NCBI GenBank assembly: GCA_002914805.1
Contig: JXTB01000136.1
Coordinates: 107,305-171,304 of the forward strand
DNA: 64,000 nucleotides
Source: Parasponia andersonii
Taxonomy: Eukaryota > Streptophyta > Magnoliopsida > Rosales > Cannabaceae
Direction: 5' to 3'
The notes below the pieces were generated by a model, which saw only the letters and a list, made by a program, of their open reading frames with translations, was not told the origin of the DNA and made no database searches. The position numbers were made by a program, and so were the translations under genes. Below, one piece after another: positions 10,251 to 20,981 of the stretch (within the stretch, counting starts at the first letter, position 1; each line of letters begins with the position of its first letter).

Positions 10251-12523
10251 TATAATAACCTAGTTTTTTTTAAGAACAATTTGGTTATTTGACCAGTTTT
10301 TTTTTTTTTAAAAAAAATAGATTATATATACTTATACCCCTTTCTCTCTCTTTTGTCTCGTTTCCCCCCCCTCAGAATCTCTCTCTTTTTCCTCCCTCTC
10401 GTTCTCTCAGCCGAAGAGGGCCAAGGAAGCCGCTGCCACCTCGCCCATCGTCCGGCCAGGCCTGTCGCCGGTGAGCTCCTCCCGTGTCACCAGGAAGCCG
10501 CGCTGCCGACCTCCGGTCACCGCCGAGAGCCACGTTGTCCATTAATGGCCGTTTTAGAGTTTTCGTCACCAGCGACGATTCCGGCCGTTTCAAGTTGCGT
10601 TCTTAGGCTCGTTGGGTTCGTTTCATCGCAAGGATTGTCAAGGTAGATATTTCACGATCCCATTTTGTCTAGATTGAAAGTTGCCATTTTTGGGTGTTTT
10701 TGAGTTTCGAATTTTAGTTTTTAATCTGATCGTTAGATTTCGTTTTTGTTGTCATTTTTGGAATGTACTCAGAAAATGGAGTAGTTTGATATATATATAT
10801 ATATTGTGTTGTTTGATGATCGGCACAAAAATTGAGATCGGACGGTCGAGATTTTTTCTCGTTTTGCATGCCACCAGTCTGGTGTAGGCCCGGACCCAAA
10901 TTGGACAAGTCATATGTCTAACCTAGCTATTTTGGGTGCTATAAATTTAGTGAAAAAGTCCGTTTGTGGAATTGAAACTCCGGTGAGAAGTTGATTTTTC
11001 GTAAAAGGACGATCAAGGGCGTGGGATTAGTTCCCGACCCTCCGAGTGATCGTCCAATGACACCTTAAGCATCTAATAGCGTGGTATCGCTATTCTAGTA
11101 AGGTAGGGATTTGGTTACCTCTCTTTTACGTCATTTTGAATAAAATTTATTTTCTGCAACATATGAAAACAAATGTGATTTTAGAACTTTTAAATATCTG
11201 TGATGGAATTGAATGGTATGATTTATATATATTGGATTGCTCTGGGATTTTTCTGAGTGCATGTTATTTTTGGATATGTTAAAATAGAGCCGTTATGCTG
11301 CCTATTTTTCTACAACATTTAATTAATTATTTTATTAAAAACCAGAGCATCATTTGAAGTTAAATTACTGCATGGCTACTTTTACACATCAGTTCAGAGT
11401 ACACATGTCATAGGATCACACATGAGTCTCAGGCTAGCATCATGGGGTTTTTACAGTGTGGTGCTGCGGCCCCACCGATGGTGAGAGTCCGTGAAACGGT
11501 GCGGGATTTTTCTTCTGATTACCTTCCTATTTGGCAGGCGTAAGCAATGCGGTTGCCCCTCTAGGTTTGGTAGGCGACACACAGGTATCCCTCCGGTTAT
11601 GGGCTAGGTGTCAAGCAGATTGTATGGCACACGTAGTGCCAACACCCTGATTTCCATTGATGAGAGGTGGTAAACTCATGGGTATGGGTGGATTTGTGTC
11701 ATGTGTTTGTGGACTGATTAGTTTCGAGATATTATGTTTTCCGTACCTCTATATATATGTATGTGCATATGGACTTTCAGTTTTGGATATTTTTATGAAT
11801 ATATGCACATATAGTTTTACAAAGTTATTTTGGATTAAACTAACCATGCAGGTGCTTTCCATCGCGAAAAGGTTTTAATTGAGGTAACAGCTTTCCTACT
11901 AAGCTTTCAAGCTCACCCCTTCTCTTCTTCCCCCCCTTTCAGGTGATCACTCATTCGAGTCAGTTATCTCAATGGCTAGGCACGTCGTTTGGCTTAGGCT
12001 TGTGGTCTTATTCCTCCTTGGGTAGGTACTTTTCTTTGTCTCACTCTTTTTCTATGTCTAACTATTTACCTAAGTTCATTGGATCTACTAAGTGAATGTA
12101 TCAGGAGGTATTTATTACTCTTTGAGGATTTGGTATATATATATATATATATAGGACCCTATAGTTTCCGAAGAGCATATTTTTTAAGTTTTAAGTGTTT
12201 GGAATTTTGGATTAATTCTGTAAATCAATTTTTGGACTTTCCGACTCAAGATTTACGAACTTTATTTTAATCAACGCTAAAATTTTTATCAAATCAAGTT
12301 TTCGTACAAATTAATTATGTTTCATTAAATTTTAATTGGCATATCTCTCTTAATAAATTAAACTAAAGATGCATTCCCTTTTTATAGAAATTCTAATGAG
12401 TCAAGGACTAAAATGAAATATCTAAGTACTAGGTTTTCTCGGAATTTTGTAAAATTCCTTACTTATATTAATTTACACTCAAAATTACTAAAAAGTTACG
12501 GCCTAGGATTTTGGGTTGTGACA
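10251..12523 (+). repeat. Near-complete Ty3-type solo LTR nested in another LTR
   Basis: Runs from 'tataataacctag' (the equivalent copy at 62987 starts tgtaaaatcctag) to 'gggttgtgaca', about 2.27 kb. Order of parts: 'ggttatttgaccag', a TA-rich TATA-like stretch, a CT-rich leader (10340-10410), a GC-rich block (10410-10600), then the common body with 'gctcacccc' and 'cctttcaggtgat'. No PBS, PPT or coding region is attached, so it is a solo LTR. Both sides abut the two halves of another copy of the same family, with tatat on both sides as a plausible 5-bp target duplication. Short open frames in the GC-rich leader are not genes. Confidence 0.75.
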
Positions 12524-13587
12524 TATATTGTGCTGCTCTCAGATTTTTCTAAATGTAGGTTATTTTTGAGTATATCAAAAATAGGGATGCTATGTTTCCC
12601 ATTTTTTTATAAAACCTAATATACTTATTTTATTAAAAAGCGAGAGCGAGACTATTTTTAGACTTCAGTTCTATATTATACATGCCGTAAGATCATACAT
12701 GAGTACCGTATTAGCATCGTGGGTTTATAGTGTGGCGCTGTATGCCCCACCGTCAGTATAGAGTCTATAAACTCATGCGGGATTTATTTCTTCAGATTAC
12801 CTCCCTATTTGTTAGGTATATGCAACTCAGCTGTCTGTCTAGATTTAGTAGGTAACACATGGATGTCAGCTCCGTGTATGGATTTTGGTGTTAGATAGGC
12901 CGTTAAGTACGCTTAGTGCCATCATCCTGGATTTCTATAGATGAGAGGATGTAAGCTCATAGGTATGCATTAATTTGTGTAATGTGCATATAAATTGAAT
13001 GGTTTTGATTATATTATTCTATATATATAGATATGGATTGCTGATATTGAACTATTACATATGTATGTTTTGAATTTAAATTAGCCATGTAGGAGCTTTC
13101 CATCATTAAAATATTTTCCATGGAGGTAATTTTTTCCCTACTGAGCATTTCATAATCACACCCTACCTTCCTTCCTTAGGTAGTATTCAATGTAACTTGG
13201 GTGATCCAGAGGATTAAGAGGCTATCTCTGACTGTAGTTGATTGTCTTGGTAATACTACAAGTTTGTTGTAGTAGTGTTTGGATTTTTTAGTAACATTGA
13301 ACCAAGATTACTACTTTTTATTAAGTCTGTGAACTTACGTATGCTATTTTGGTTCCGATACTTGTGGTGGATGATAATGATGTTTGGACTTAAATTTAAT
13401 TTATACTTTTCAATTACTATATGAATCGTAGGAGAGGTTCACACGATAAAATTCTAAATATTTTATTTAAATTAATGGACTATTTCATAAAAGTGAAACT
13501 TTTAAGACCATTTTTAAATAAATCAAGGAATTTTCTATCTTAATAAAATTCAATTTCTGCTACTGGTCTAGATTTTAGATCGTTACA
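12524..13587 (+). repeat. Right part of interrupted host LTR
   Basis: Begins at 'tatattgtgctgctctcag', which follows directly on the sequence ending at 10250 when compared with the uninterrupted copies, and ends 'gatcgttaca'. Together with 10127-10250 it makes one LTR split by the 10251-12523 insertion. Confidence 0.75.
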
Positions 13588-14475
13588 AGAATAAAATGCA
13601 CATATGTCACTAATATAAAATACTATGTAATCATACTATTATTGGCTTATTATGTATGTACGAACCTTGGTCGTGTCAAAAATTATCACAGGAAAACAAA
13701 GTTTCATGGTTTAATACTTGTATTAGGTTACATTTAAGTCAATTCATAATAAGTTATCGTTATAAAAAACTAGTTAATTAAAAGGGGATGGAGAGTAAAA
13801 ATAATTACAGTGACAATAGAACCACTCTTGAGTTATTAGTTATGGAGAAATTAATATTAAAAAGGTAATTTCACTGATTAGGAAAAAGATGCAATGATAA
13901 TACTGGCCCTATAGTGCGAGACTCATTTAAGCTTATGTCAATACATTAAATGCTTATTGTTTGTTAGTTAGACTAAGGGACAATTTGGTATTGTTATGTT
14001 GTAATATAGTTGTCTGCATCCTCACTGTGCTATGAGTAAGAAATAGCTGTGGAAAAAAAAAATTTAAGTGTTCGGTAAATTTAGTTTACAAAATTATTGT
14101 ACCTAATATTTGGTAAATTATAAATTATGTATGCTATAAAATATTGTTTTAGATAAATTATATTATGACAGTAGAATCAATTTTGAAAAGCAATTCATAC
14201 CATATTTCTCAAAAATTCTACTCAAAATAATAGTTACATAGTAACATTTATAATCTGTTGATAAAAAACAGTAACTCACCAAACGCCTCATCTTCCCTCT
14301 TTTTTCTCTAACCACTTTGAAAAGCTAAAATTAGAATTTGGAAACAATCTCAAAAAAAGCCCAAGATCCTCTGTCCAGAGTTGGGTATTAATCTAATTCT
14401 TATCCAGCTAGCCTATAGAAAAGAGCCTCGTTATTACTAAGTGTTAATTAACAATGAGCCATGGGAACTAATACC
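13588..14475. other. Intergenic DNA with a possible MITE near 13977-14290
   Basis: No coding region. Within it, 'gggacaatttggtattg' near 13977 and the inverted reading of 'cagtaactcaccaaacgcc' near 14287 look like the GGGxxxTTTGGT-type ends common in plant MITEs. I could not define a target duplication, so the call is tentative. Confidence 0.35.
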
Positions 14476-14850
14476 TGTTGGAAATAGGAGGTTTTTAAGG
14501 CTAGAAATGCTAGAAAAGCTAAGGAAGAAACTAGAGAGAATTTTGGTAGAAGAGAAGAATTTGTATTATTACTTGAATTGTTTCTATTTTACTTGATACA
14601 AAATGGGGGGAGGAGCACTCTATTTATACTACTCCAAGGATGATTCTAGATACTCCATGTAACCTCTATCACCTAATTAATTATACAAAATACAAGAGTA
14701 ATCTAGCAAATACAAGAATACTCTAGAAACTTGGATATTAAACTATGGACTATTAGACACACATACAACCAAAATAAGCCCAACTCACAATATAAGCCTA
14801 AACAACTAAATTATGGCTCAATGGGTCACAAAATAGGTTTATTTCTAATA
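14476..14850 (-). repeat. Copia element 3' LTR
   Basis: 375 bp, beginning tgttggaaatagg on the plus strand. The opposite terminus reads taata here versus taaca in the partner LTR, so the canonical TG of this LTR copy has mutated to TA. Confidence 0.93.
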
Positions 14851-14863
14851 CTCCCCCTTAAAC
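14851..14863 (-). other. Copia polypurine tract
   Basis: The minus strand reads GTTTAAGGGGGAG directly upstream of the 3' LTR, as expected for the plus-strand primer. Confidence 0.85.
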
Positions 14864-16620
14864 TTGATTTGTGACACCTAGTAAATTTCTTAACTTAAGA
14901 AAATCTTCTTGCTTGAGTGGTTTGGTGAAAATATCTGCCACTTGGTCTTGAGTCTTCACATACTTTAGTTGTACATCCTTTCTTACAACACATTCCCTTA
15001 TATAATGGTAGTGAGTGTCGATGTGCTTGCTTCTATCATGGAAGACGGGATTCTTCGCTAAAGCAATTGATGATTTATTGTCAACATAGATCTTAGTGGG
15101 TTCATTTTGTGGAATGCATAATTTCTTCAACAAATTTCCTAGCCAAATTGCATGACAGACACCTGATGCAGCTGCAACATACTCTACTTCACAACTTGAA
15201 AGTGTGACGATTGGTTGCTTCTTAGACATCTATGTGAAAGCAGTGTCTCCCATGAAGAATATAAAACCACTTGTACTCTTTCGATCATCTAAGTCTCCAC
15301 TCCAATCATTGTCACTATAACCCACAAGATTATAGTTTTTCGATGATGAATATCGTAAGCCAAAGTTAGTTGTACCTTTAATATATCGAAGGATTCTTTT
15401 GGCAACTTTCAAGTGAGTGATTGTTGGAGATTCAATGTAACGACTGACTAGGCCCACAGCATAGAGAATGTCAGGTCTAGTGCAAGTCAGGTAGCGCAAA
15501 CTTCCAACTAAGCTCTTATAGAGTGTTGGATCCACTCTTTCTCCTTCATCATGCTTTGATAGCTTGACTCCACATTCGATCGGTGTATTGACAGCCTTGA
15601 AATCATTCATCTTGAACTTCTTGATGATCTCCTTAGCATAGCCTTCTTTTGAAATGAAAATTCCATCTTCTTGTTGCTTTACTTCTATGCCAAGATAGTA
15701 ACACATGAGTCCGATGTCAGTCATCTCGAACTCTTCTGTCTCTTAAACTCTTCAAACATGGATGGATTACTCCCCTTGAAGATCAGATCATCGACATAGA
15801 GGCACACGATCAAGATATTTCTATCTTTTACTTTGATGTACAACGTATGCTCATAAGGACATTTAATGAAGTTGTTATCTTGGAAGTACTTGTCGATGCG
15901 GCTATTCCATGCTCTTGGTGCTTGCTTTAACCTATAAAAAGCCTTCTTCAACTTTAGGATCTCATCTTCTTGTCCCTTAATCTCATACCCAGATGGTTGC
16001 TTTATATAGACTTTTTCTTCAAGGACTCTATTTAAGAAAGCAGACTTGACATCCATTTGATAAATTTTCCATTTATTTTGAGCAGCCAATGAGATGATCA
16101 ATCATACTGTTTCTAGACGGGCGATAGGAGCAAATACCTCATCATAGTCTATGCTGGGTCTTTGACTGTATCTTTTCACGACCAATCTTATCTTATATCT
16201 CTCCACTTCTCCTTTAGCATTCTTTTTAGCCTTGTAAACCCATTTCACGCCGATTGCTTTATGCTCTTTTGGAAGTATAGCAAGCTCCTATGTATCATTC
16301 TTTGTGATCACTTTTATTTCTTCATCTATCATAGCTCACCACTCTTTACTTTGTGGAGCTTCATCAAAGCTTAATGGTTCACAATCAGAAAGGAGGCAAA
16401 AGAGAGTCAGGTCATTTTGATTCTCAGTCACCTCATATATCTCTTGTAAACTCCTTAATCTTGGTATCCTTTCACTTGAACTACTGCTTGAAGACGATCC
16501 TGATATTGTTTCTTGATGAGTGCTTGCCATTGGTGAAGTAGGTAGGGTGACAGGCTCTTGTAGTTCTTCTCTTACTTGCTCTATTCTTTGTTGCTCGCTT
16601 TCTTCTTCAATGTATGGTAG
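14864..16620 (-). pseudogene. Copia reverse transcriptase-RNase H region, broken
   Basis: Minus-strand blocks in order. At 16101-16530 the N-terminal RT part (a Ser-rich linker, then the VKWVYKAKKNAKGEVERYK region) carries stops. At 15721-16101 lie WKIYQMDVKSAF, KLKKAFYRLKQAPRAWN and the catalytic YVDDLIF. At 15230-15724 are MCYYLGIEV and SLVGSLRYLTCTRPDI. At 14858-15229 is copia RNase H with SSCEVEYVAAASG, IYVDNKSSIALAKNP and KHIDTHYHYIRE. Breaks seen: a TGA just upstream of LIISLAAQ near 16100, a frameshift near 15720 after YVDDLIF, and a TAG between the TAFT and SKKQPIVTLSS blocks at 15229. The domain order is ordinary copia. Confidence 0.93.
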
Positions 16621-17666
16621 GAAGTCGTAATTTCCCTCTTATGTGTGCCATTCCCAGGTGCTTTCTTCGTCAAACTCCACATCACGACTAATAATAGTTT
16701 TGCCATTGCTTGGATTATAGAGCTTGTAGCCTTTTGAGTTAGAGTCGTAGCCGATGAAGACAAACTTTTCACTTTTATCATCGAGCTTGGTTCTCTTTTC
16801 ATCAGGTACATGAGTATAAGCTATGCTTCCAAACACTTTTAGGTGAGAGATTCCAGGCTTTCTTCTACTCCAAGCTTCTGTGGCGTCTTTCCCCATACAC
16901 TTCTTGTTGCAGAGTGATGTGACAAGTAAACTGCACAAGTTACAGCTTCAGCTAAAAACTCCTTTGGCATTCCTTTGCTCTTGAGCATGCTTCTGGCTAT
17001 GTCTAAGATTATTCTATTCTTCTTTTCTACGACACCATTCTGTTGGGGAGATCTTGGTACTGTTAAAGGATGGCGAATACCGTTGTCTTCACAATACTTC
17101 TGAAACATGTGGGATGTGAATTCTCCTCCTCTATCAGATCTCATTGCCTTGATACTTCGACCACTTTCGTTTTCAACAAGTGCCTTGAACTTCTTGAATT
17201 TTTCGAACACTTCCGATTTCTCCTTCAAGAAATACACCCAGGTCTTTCTTGAAAAATCATCAATAAAGAGGAGAAAGTAATTACTCTTACCGAGAGAACT
17301 TGGTCTTATTGGACCACACACGTCGGTATGTATGAGCTCAAGTGGTTTATGGGCCCCGGAACTCGATTCTCTTGGAAAGCTTTTTATGAATTGCTTTCCT
17401 AATAAGCATCCTTCACATAATTGGTCAGGTCGACTGATAAAAGATAGACCTCGAACCATCTCCTTCTTTGCTAGTAATTCTAGGTCGCCAAAATTGAGAT
17501 GCCCAAACCTTAGGTACCGAAACCATGATGAATCTTTGTAGCAAGCCTTTAGACATTTTGCTACGTCATTTTGAATATGTAACAAGAACATTCTATTTCT
17601 TGTCATTGGCACTTTGGTGATTAACTTGTTTCTATTGTCTCTTAAAGAAAGACTATTTTCTTTCAT
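16621..17666 (-). pseudogene. Copia integrase, C-terminally frameshifted
   Basis: The block at 16839-17666 holds the GAG-pre-integrase region (RFGHLNFGDLELLAK, then CEGCLLGKQ) and the core with HTDVCGPI, FIDDFSRKTWVYFLK, RSDRGGEF and SPQQNGVVEKKN, giving a recognisable D-D-E set. A frameshift near 16850-16930 moves the C-terminal part (RRKPGISHLKVFGSIAYTHV and KFVFIGYDSNSKGYKLY) into another frame. The core has few internal lesions and is the best preserved part of the element. Confidence 0.93.
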
Positions 17667-17673
17667 GTGAATA

Positions 17674-18261
17674 TCAGTCTTTCTCTAAGAGTTGGCCAGG
17701 ACTTAAGATATTACTCTTCATGTTAGGCACGTAGTAAACGTTTGGAATAAAATGATGTTCTCCATTTCTCAAGCGTATGAGAATTTTACCTTTGCCCTTT
17801 ACTGCTGCCTTGGAATTATCTCCAAATGAAACATTCCCAGTCACCGACTCGTCAAGCTCTACAAATATATCTCTTCTTCCACACATATGATTGCTTGCTC
17901 CGCTGTCAAGATACCATATATTTTCTTGGTACACATTGGTCTCCTTGCATGCTAACAAAAACACATCTTCCTCTTGACTTTTATCTTCGGCATAGTTGGC
18001 TCTTTCTTACACCTTCCTTGGAGCTCTACATTCGGAAGCATAATGACCATATCTCTGATAGTTGTGACACTTGATTTGGGACTTGTCATGCCAACGTCGT
18101 GGGTTACCACTTCCACGACCTCTTGTCAAACTTTCTTGTCTATCTTTATTTTCATAATTATTGTTGAAGCATCCTCTTCCTCCTCTTCCACGTCCATGAC
18201 CTTGGCCACGACCTTTTCCACGTCCTCTTCCATTACCGGAATCTTCTCCTTTTTCTTGGAG
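17674..18261 (-). pseudogene. Copia zinc knuckle and protease region
   Basis: A Gly/Arg-rich tract (18100-18240) precedes a zinc knuckle reading CHNYQRYGHYASEC, in which the second Cys is replaced by Tyr. A TAA at 18007-18009 separates it from the protease block at 17674-17964, which contains NIWYLDSGASNHMC (aspartic protease DSGA motif) and a conserved FIPNVYYVPNMKSNILSPGQ stretch. The region is continuous with gag upstream and integrase downstream. Confidence 0.9.
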
Positions 18262-18909
18262 TTAAGTCTTAAGGAGCTGCTCATTGAAATTTTGCATCTT
18301 CTTTTTCTTTTTTTCGTGGGTTTGCAAGGAACCCAAGAGTTGTTCTATCGCTATGACTCCTACGTCTTTGGTTTCTTCAATGACAGTAACAATATTCTCG
18401 AATTTAGGATCTAACGATAGAAAAATCTTTTCCATGATCGTAACATTTTCTAGTTTCTCACTATTTCTCTTCATTTGATTGGAAATGGTTAGAACTCTAG
18501 AAAAATAGTCAGAAACTGACTCAATCTCTGTCATATATAATAAATCAAACTCTCCTCTTAGAGTTTGAAGACGGACCTTTTTGACCTTTTCTTCTCCCTT
18601 GTATGAAATTTGAAGTTTCTCCCATGCTTCTTTAGCGGAGGTTGCACTTAAGATTTTCTCAAACCCATCATCATCTAAGCCCTGGTAGATGAGGAAGAGA
18701 GCTTTTTTGTCTCTTTTTTTTGTATCTTTTAAACTATCCTTCTGTGTTGAAGATAGTGTTGCCTCATCACTTGGCTCTTCGTAGCCTTTCTCTACTACTT
18801 CCCAAATATCATGTGCTCCAAGGAGGACTTTCATTTTGATAGTCCAATTATTAAAGTTGTTGCCTTGAAGTGGTGGAACTTGAAGAGATACTAGACTGCC
18901 AGTAGTTAT
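18262..18909 (-). pseudogene. Copia gag (UBN2-type), start codon lost
   Basis: The frame contains IWEVVEKGYEEP, KALFLIYQGLDDDGFEKI, AKEAWEKLQISYKG, LQTLRGEFDLL and DYFSRVLTISNQMK, typical of plant copia gag capsid. The frame stays open upstream of the first ATG (18834) through LQVPPLQGNNFNNW to an ATA at 18907-18909, where related gags begin; I infer that the original ATG became ATA. A TAA at 18262-18264 ends it before the zinc-knuckle region. Confidence 0.88.
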
Positions 18910-19397
18910 AACTCTTAACAGAGTGAGTTTTTGGAAATTTCGACTACATAGATAGATCCAGAACGTCGAAAAAACCTTAAGATTGACTTGTATATCGACT
19001 TGGTCAAAGTCAACACTTAGTTAACAGTCAACGCCAATCAACAGGTTGGTCAATGACGCGGTCAACGGCTCTGATGGCTTAGTCAATGACGTGGTCAAAC
19101 GGCTCTGATGGCTTAGTCAACGGCTCTGACGACTCTGACTCGGCTCAACTAAGTGAGTTTACTCAGTTTGTGCCAGTAAACTTCTGACGACTCGATCTGA
19201 CTCGTTTGGACTCCGATTGGGCGGATTCTTGCGCCAACATGTTCGTCTCGTCGAGCTCTTCGATTTGATATATAATAGTAGTATGTTTAGAATAAATGAC
19301 TAATACTCTCAATCTGAAGAATTCTTTTCTGATATGGAAGATCAGTCAAAGCTGCAACCACAAGCATACTTAGAATTTTAAGAGAACTCACAAGCTT

Positions 19398-19409
19398 ATT
19401 CTGATACTA
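19398..19409 (-). other. Diverged PBS of the copia element
   Basis: Immediately inside the 5' LTR the minus strand reads TAGTATCAGAAT, close to the initiator tRNA-Met site TGGTATCAGAGC but with mismatches. Confidence 0.6.
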
Positions 19410-19412
19410 CTT

Positions 19413-19796
19413 TGTTGGAAATAGGAGGTTTTTAAGGCTAGAAATGCTAGAAAGGCTAGAAAGGCTAAGGAAGAAACTAGAGAGAATTTTGGTGGAAGAG
19501 AAGAACTTGTATTATTACTTGAATTGTTTCTATTTTGTTTGATACAAAATGAGGGGAGGAGCACTCTATTTATACTACTCCAAAGATGATTCTAGATACT
19601 CCATGTAACCTCCACCAACTAATTAATTATACAAAATACAAGAGTAATCTAGCAAATATAAGAATATTCTAGAAATTTGGATATTAAACTATGGGCTATT
19701 AGACACACACACCACCAAAATAAGCCCAACTAACAATATAAGTCCAAACAACTAAATTATGGCTGAATGGGTCACAAAATAGATTTATTTCTAACA
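19413..19796 (-). repeat. Copia element 5' LTR
   Basis: 384 bp with TG...CA ends. Compared with the 3' LTR it has an extra 9-bp unit (aaaggctag) near its inner end, a local tandem expansion. Confidence 0.93.
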
Positions 19797-19801
19797 ATGC
19801 C

Positions 19802-20750
19802 CACCTGTTTTGTCTTCAAACAATTTATTAGCGCTAGCGCATGTTCAAGCTCTAACGAGGGATATCCTGTTCTCTCCTAATGGTCGGATTATATTTTATT
19901 TCATTTAATTTTTCTCAGTACTCCTTTCTCTTGAATGAGTGTAGATTTCGATCTCTATGATCGTTTTGTCCAACTTTTTAGTTACTATATGTATACGGGC
20001 TTAGTTTTAAGATATGGGAATAATACACATTAAAGAACATTGATCTTGATAGAAAACTTGTCTCCAAAATTTTCAGAAGAGCGACTAGGGTGGTTTTTGC
20101 TGGAAAGTTTATTGACTTATAATTATAATTTTCCATTTTCAAAGTCGGATGCATTGATATTCATTTAAGATTTCATTTAGGGCATAGTCTATCTTAATGT
20201 ATTTTGCTTATCTTTTTTTTTTCGTTTTTTTTTTTTCGTAATGTCGTGGGTAATCACGTGTTATGTTTCTGTTGATACGTCATGTGATTTCCTTAAGTTT
20301 ATTTAATTTAAGAGTGGTTGATGAACTTGTAATTACTTTAGTTTGAGAACATCTCTTCTTTTTCTATAGGAATCTGTTATTGCAAAGTTTCTACTTTTTT
20401 AATATATAACAGGTTTGCTTATCTAAAAAAAATAATAATAAATTTTAAAAAAAATCTTCAGGAGTATTTTGCAGGGCGTTCTTTTTTCCTTCTTTGGGCT
20501 TGTATTAATTCGTTCGGAGAATTTAACCTACTTTCTAATATCATTTCCTCACAAAAATAGATTACACGTAAAGCTTTTCAATGCCAAATATTTTCTATTC
20601 TTTAAAAGATCAGATGTGTGACGCAGAGAAAGTACTGATATTGACTTATTTCGTTTCCTGACTTTGAGACTATTTTACTAGTTTTCTAAAGAAAAAATCG
20701 TTCCATAGTAAAATAAATAAATAAAAGAAAAATATTATTATACTTTTGGG
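19802..20750. other. AT-rich intergenic DNA, nothing assigned
   Basis: No supported gene. A T-rich run at 20211-20238 is the only marked feature. The final part, from about 20750, begins the homology to the 3' flank of the second MMP gene (about 40500). Confidence 0.5.
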
Positions 20751-20981
20751 GAACACAAATAATTTTAGTGTACCGTTAAGATTATAGGTAAGCACACAAG
20801 TACAACATTGGCTAGTGCTAGCACACTAGCTATCATTCCTCTTATAATAACTCCTATAGGAGAACATGCTCCGCGCACAAACGTATATCATTTAAACTTC
20901 TATCATATATAACAACTCTAATATATTGTCACGCATGTGATGTGTGACCATAGATAAGTTACTCTTGGGGTCCCGTCACCT

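Larger units (their letters stand above)
14476..19796 (-). mobile_element. Ty1-copia element (about 5.3 kb), structurally complete, coding-dead
   Basis: The LTRs are 14476-14850 (3') and 19413-19796 (5'), read on the minus strand. A PPT, a diverged PBS and gag-protease-integrase-RT-RNase H in copia order lie between them. Flanking 5-bp sequences are atacc (14471-14475) and atgcc (19797-19801), a target duplication with one transition. By eye the LTRs differ by about 20 substitutions plus a 9-bp indel, so the insertion is fairly recent for this window. Every coding block is broken by stops or frameshifts, so it is not autonomous. Confidence 0.93.

Noticed and set aside
10289..10646. Ser/Pro/Arg-rich open frames, and similar ones at 63024-63544
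   Set aside because: Low-complexity translation of the CT-rich and GC-rich LTR leader. Frames are not conserved between the two LTR copies.
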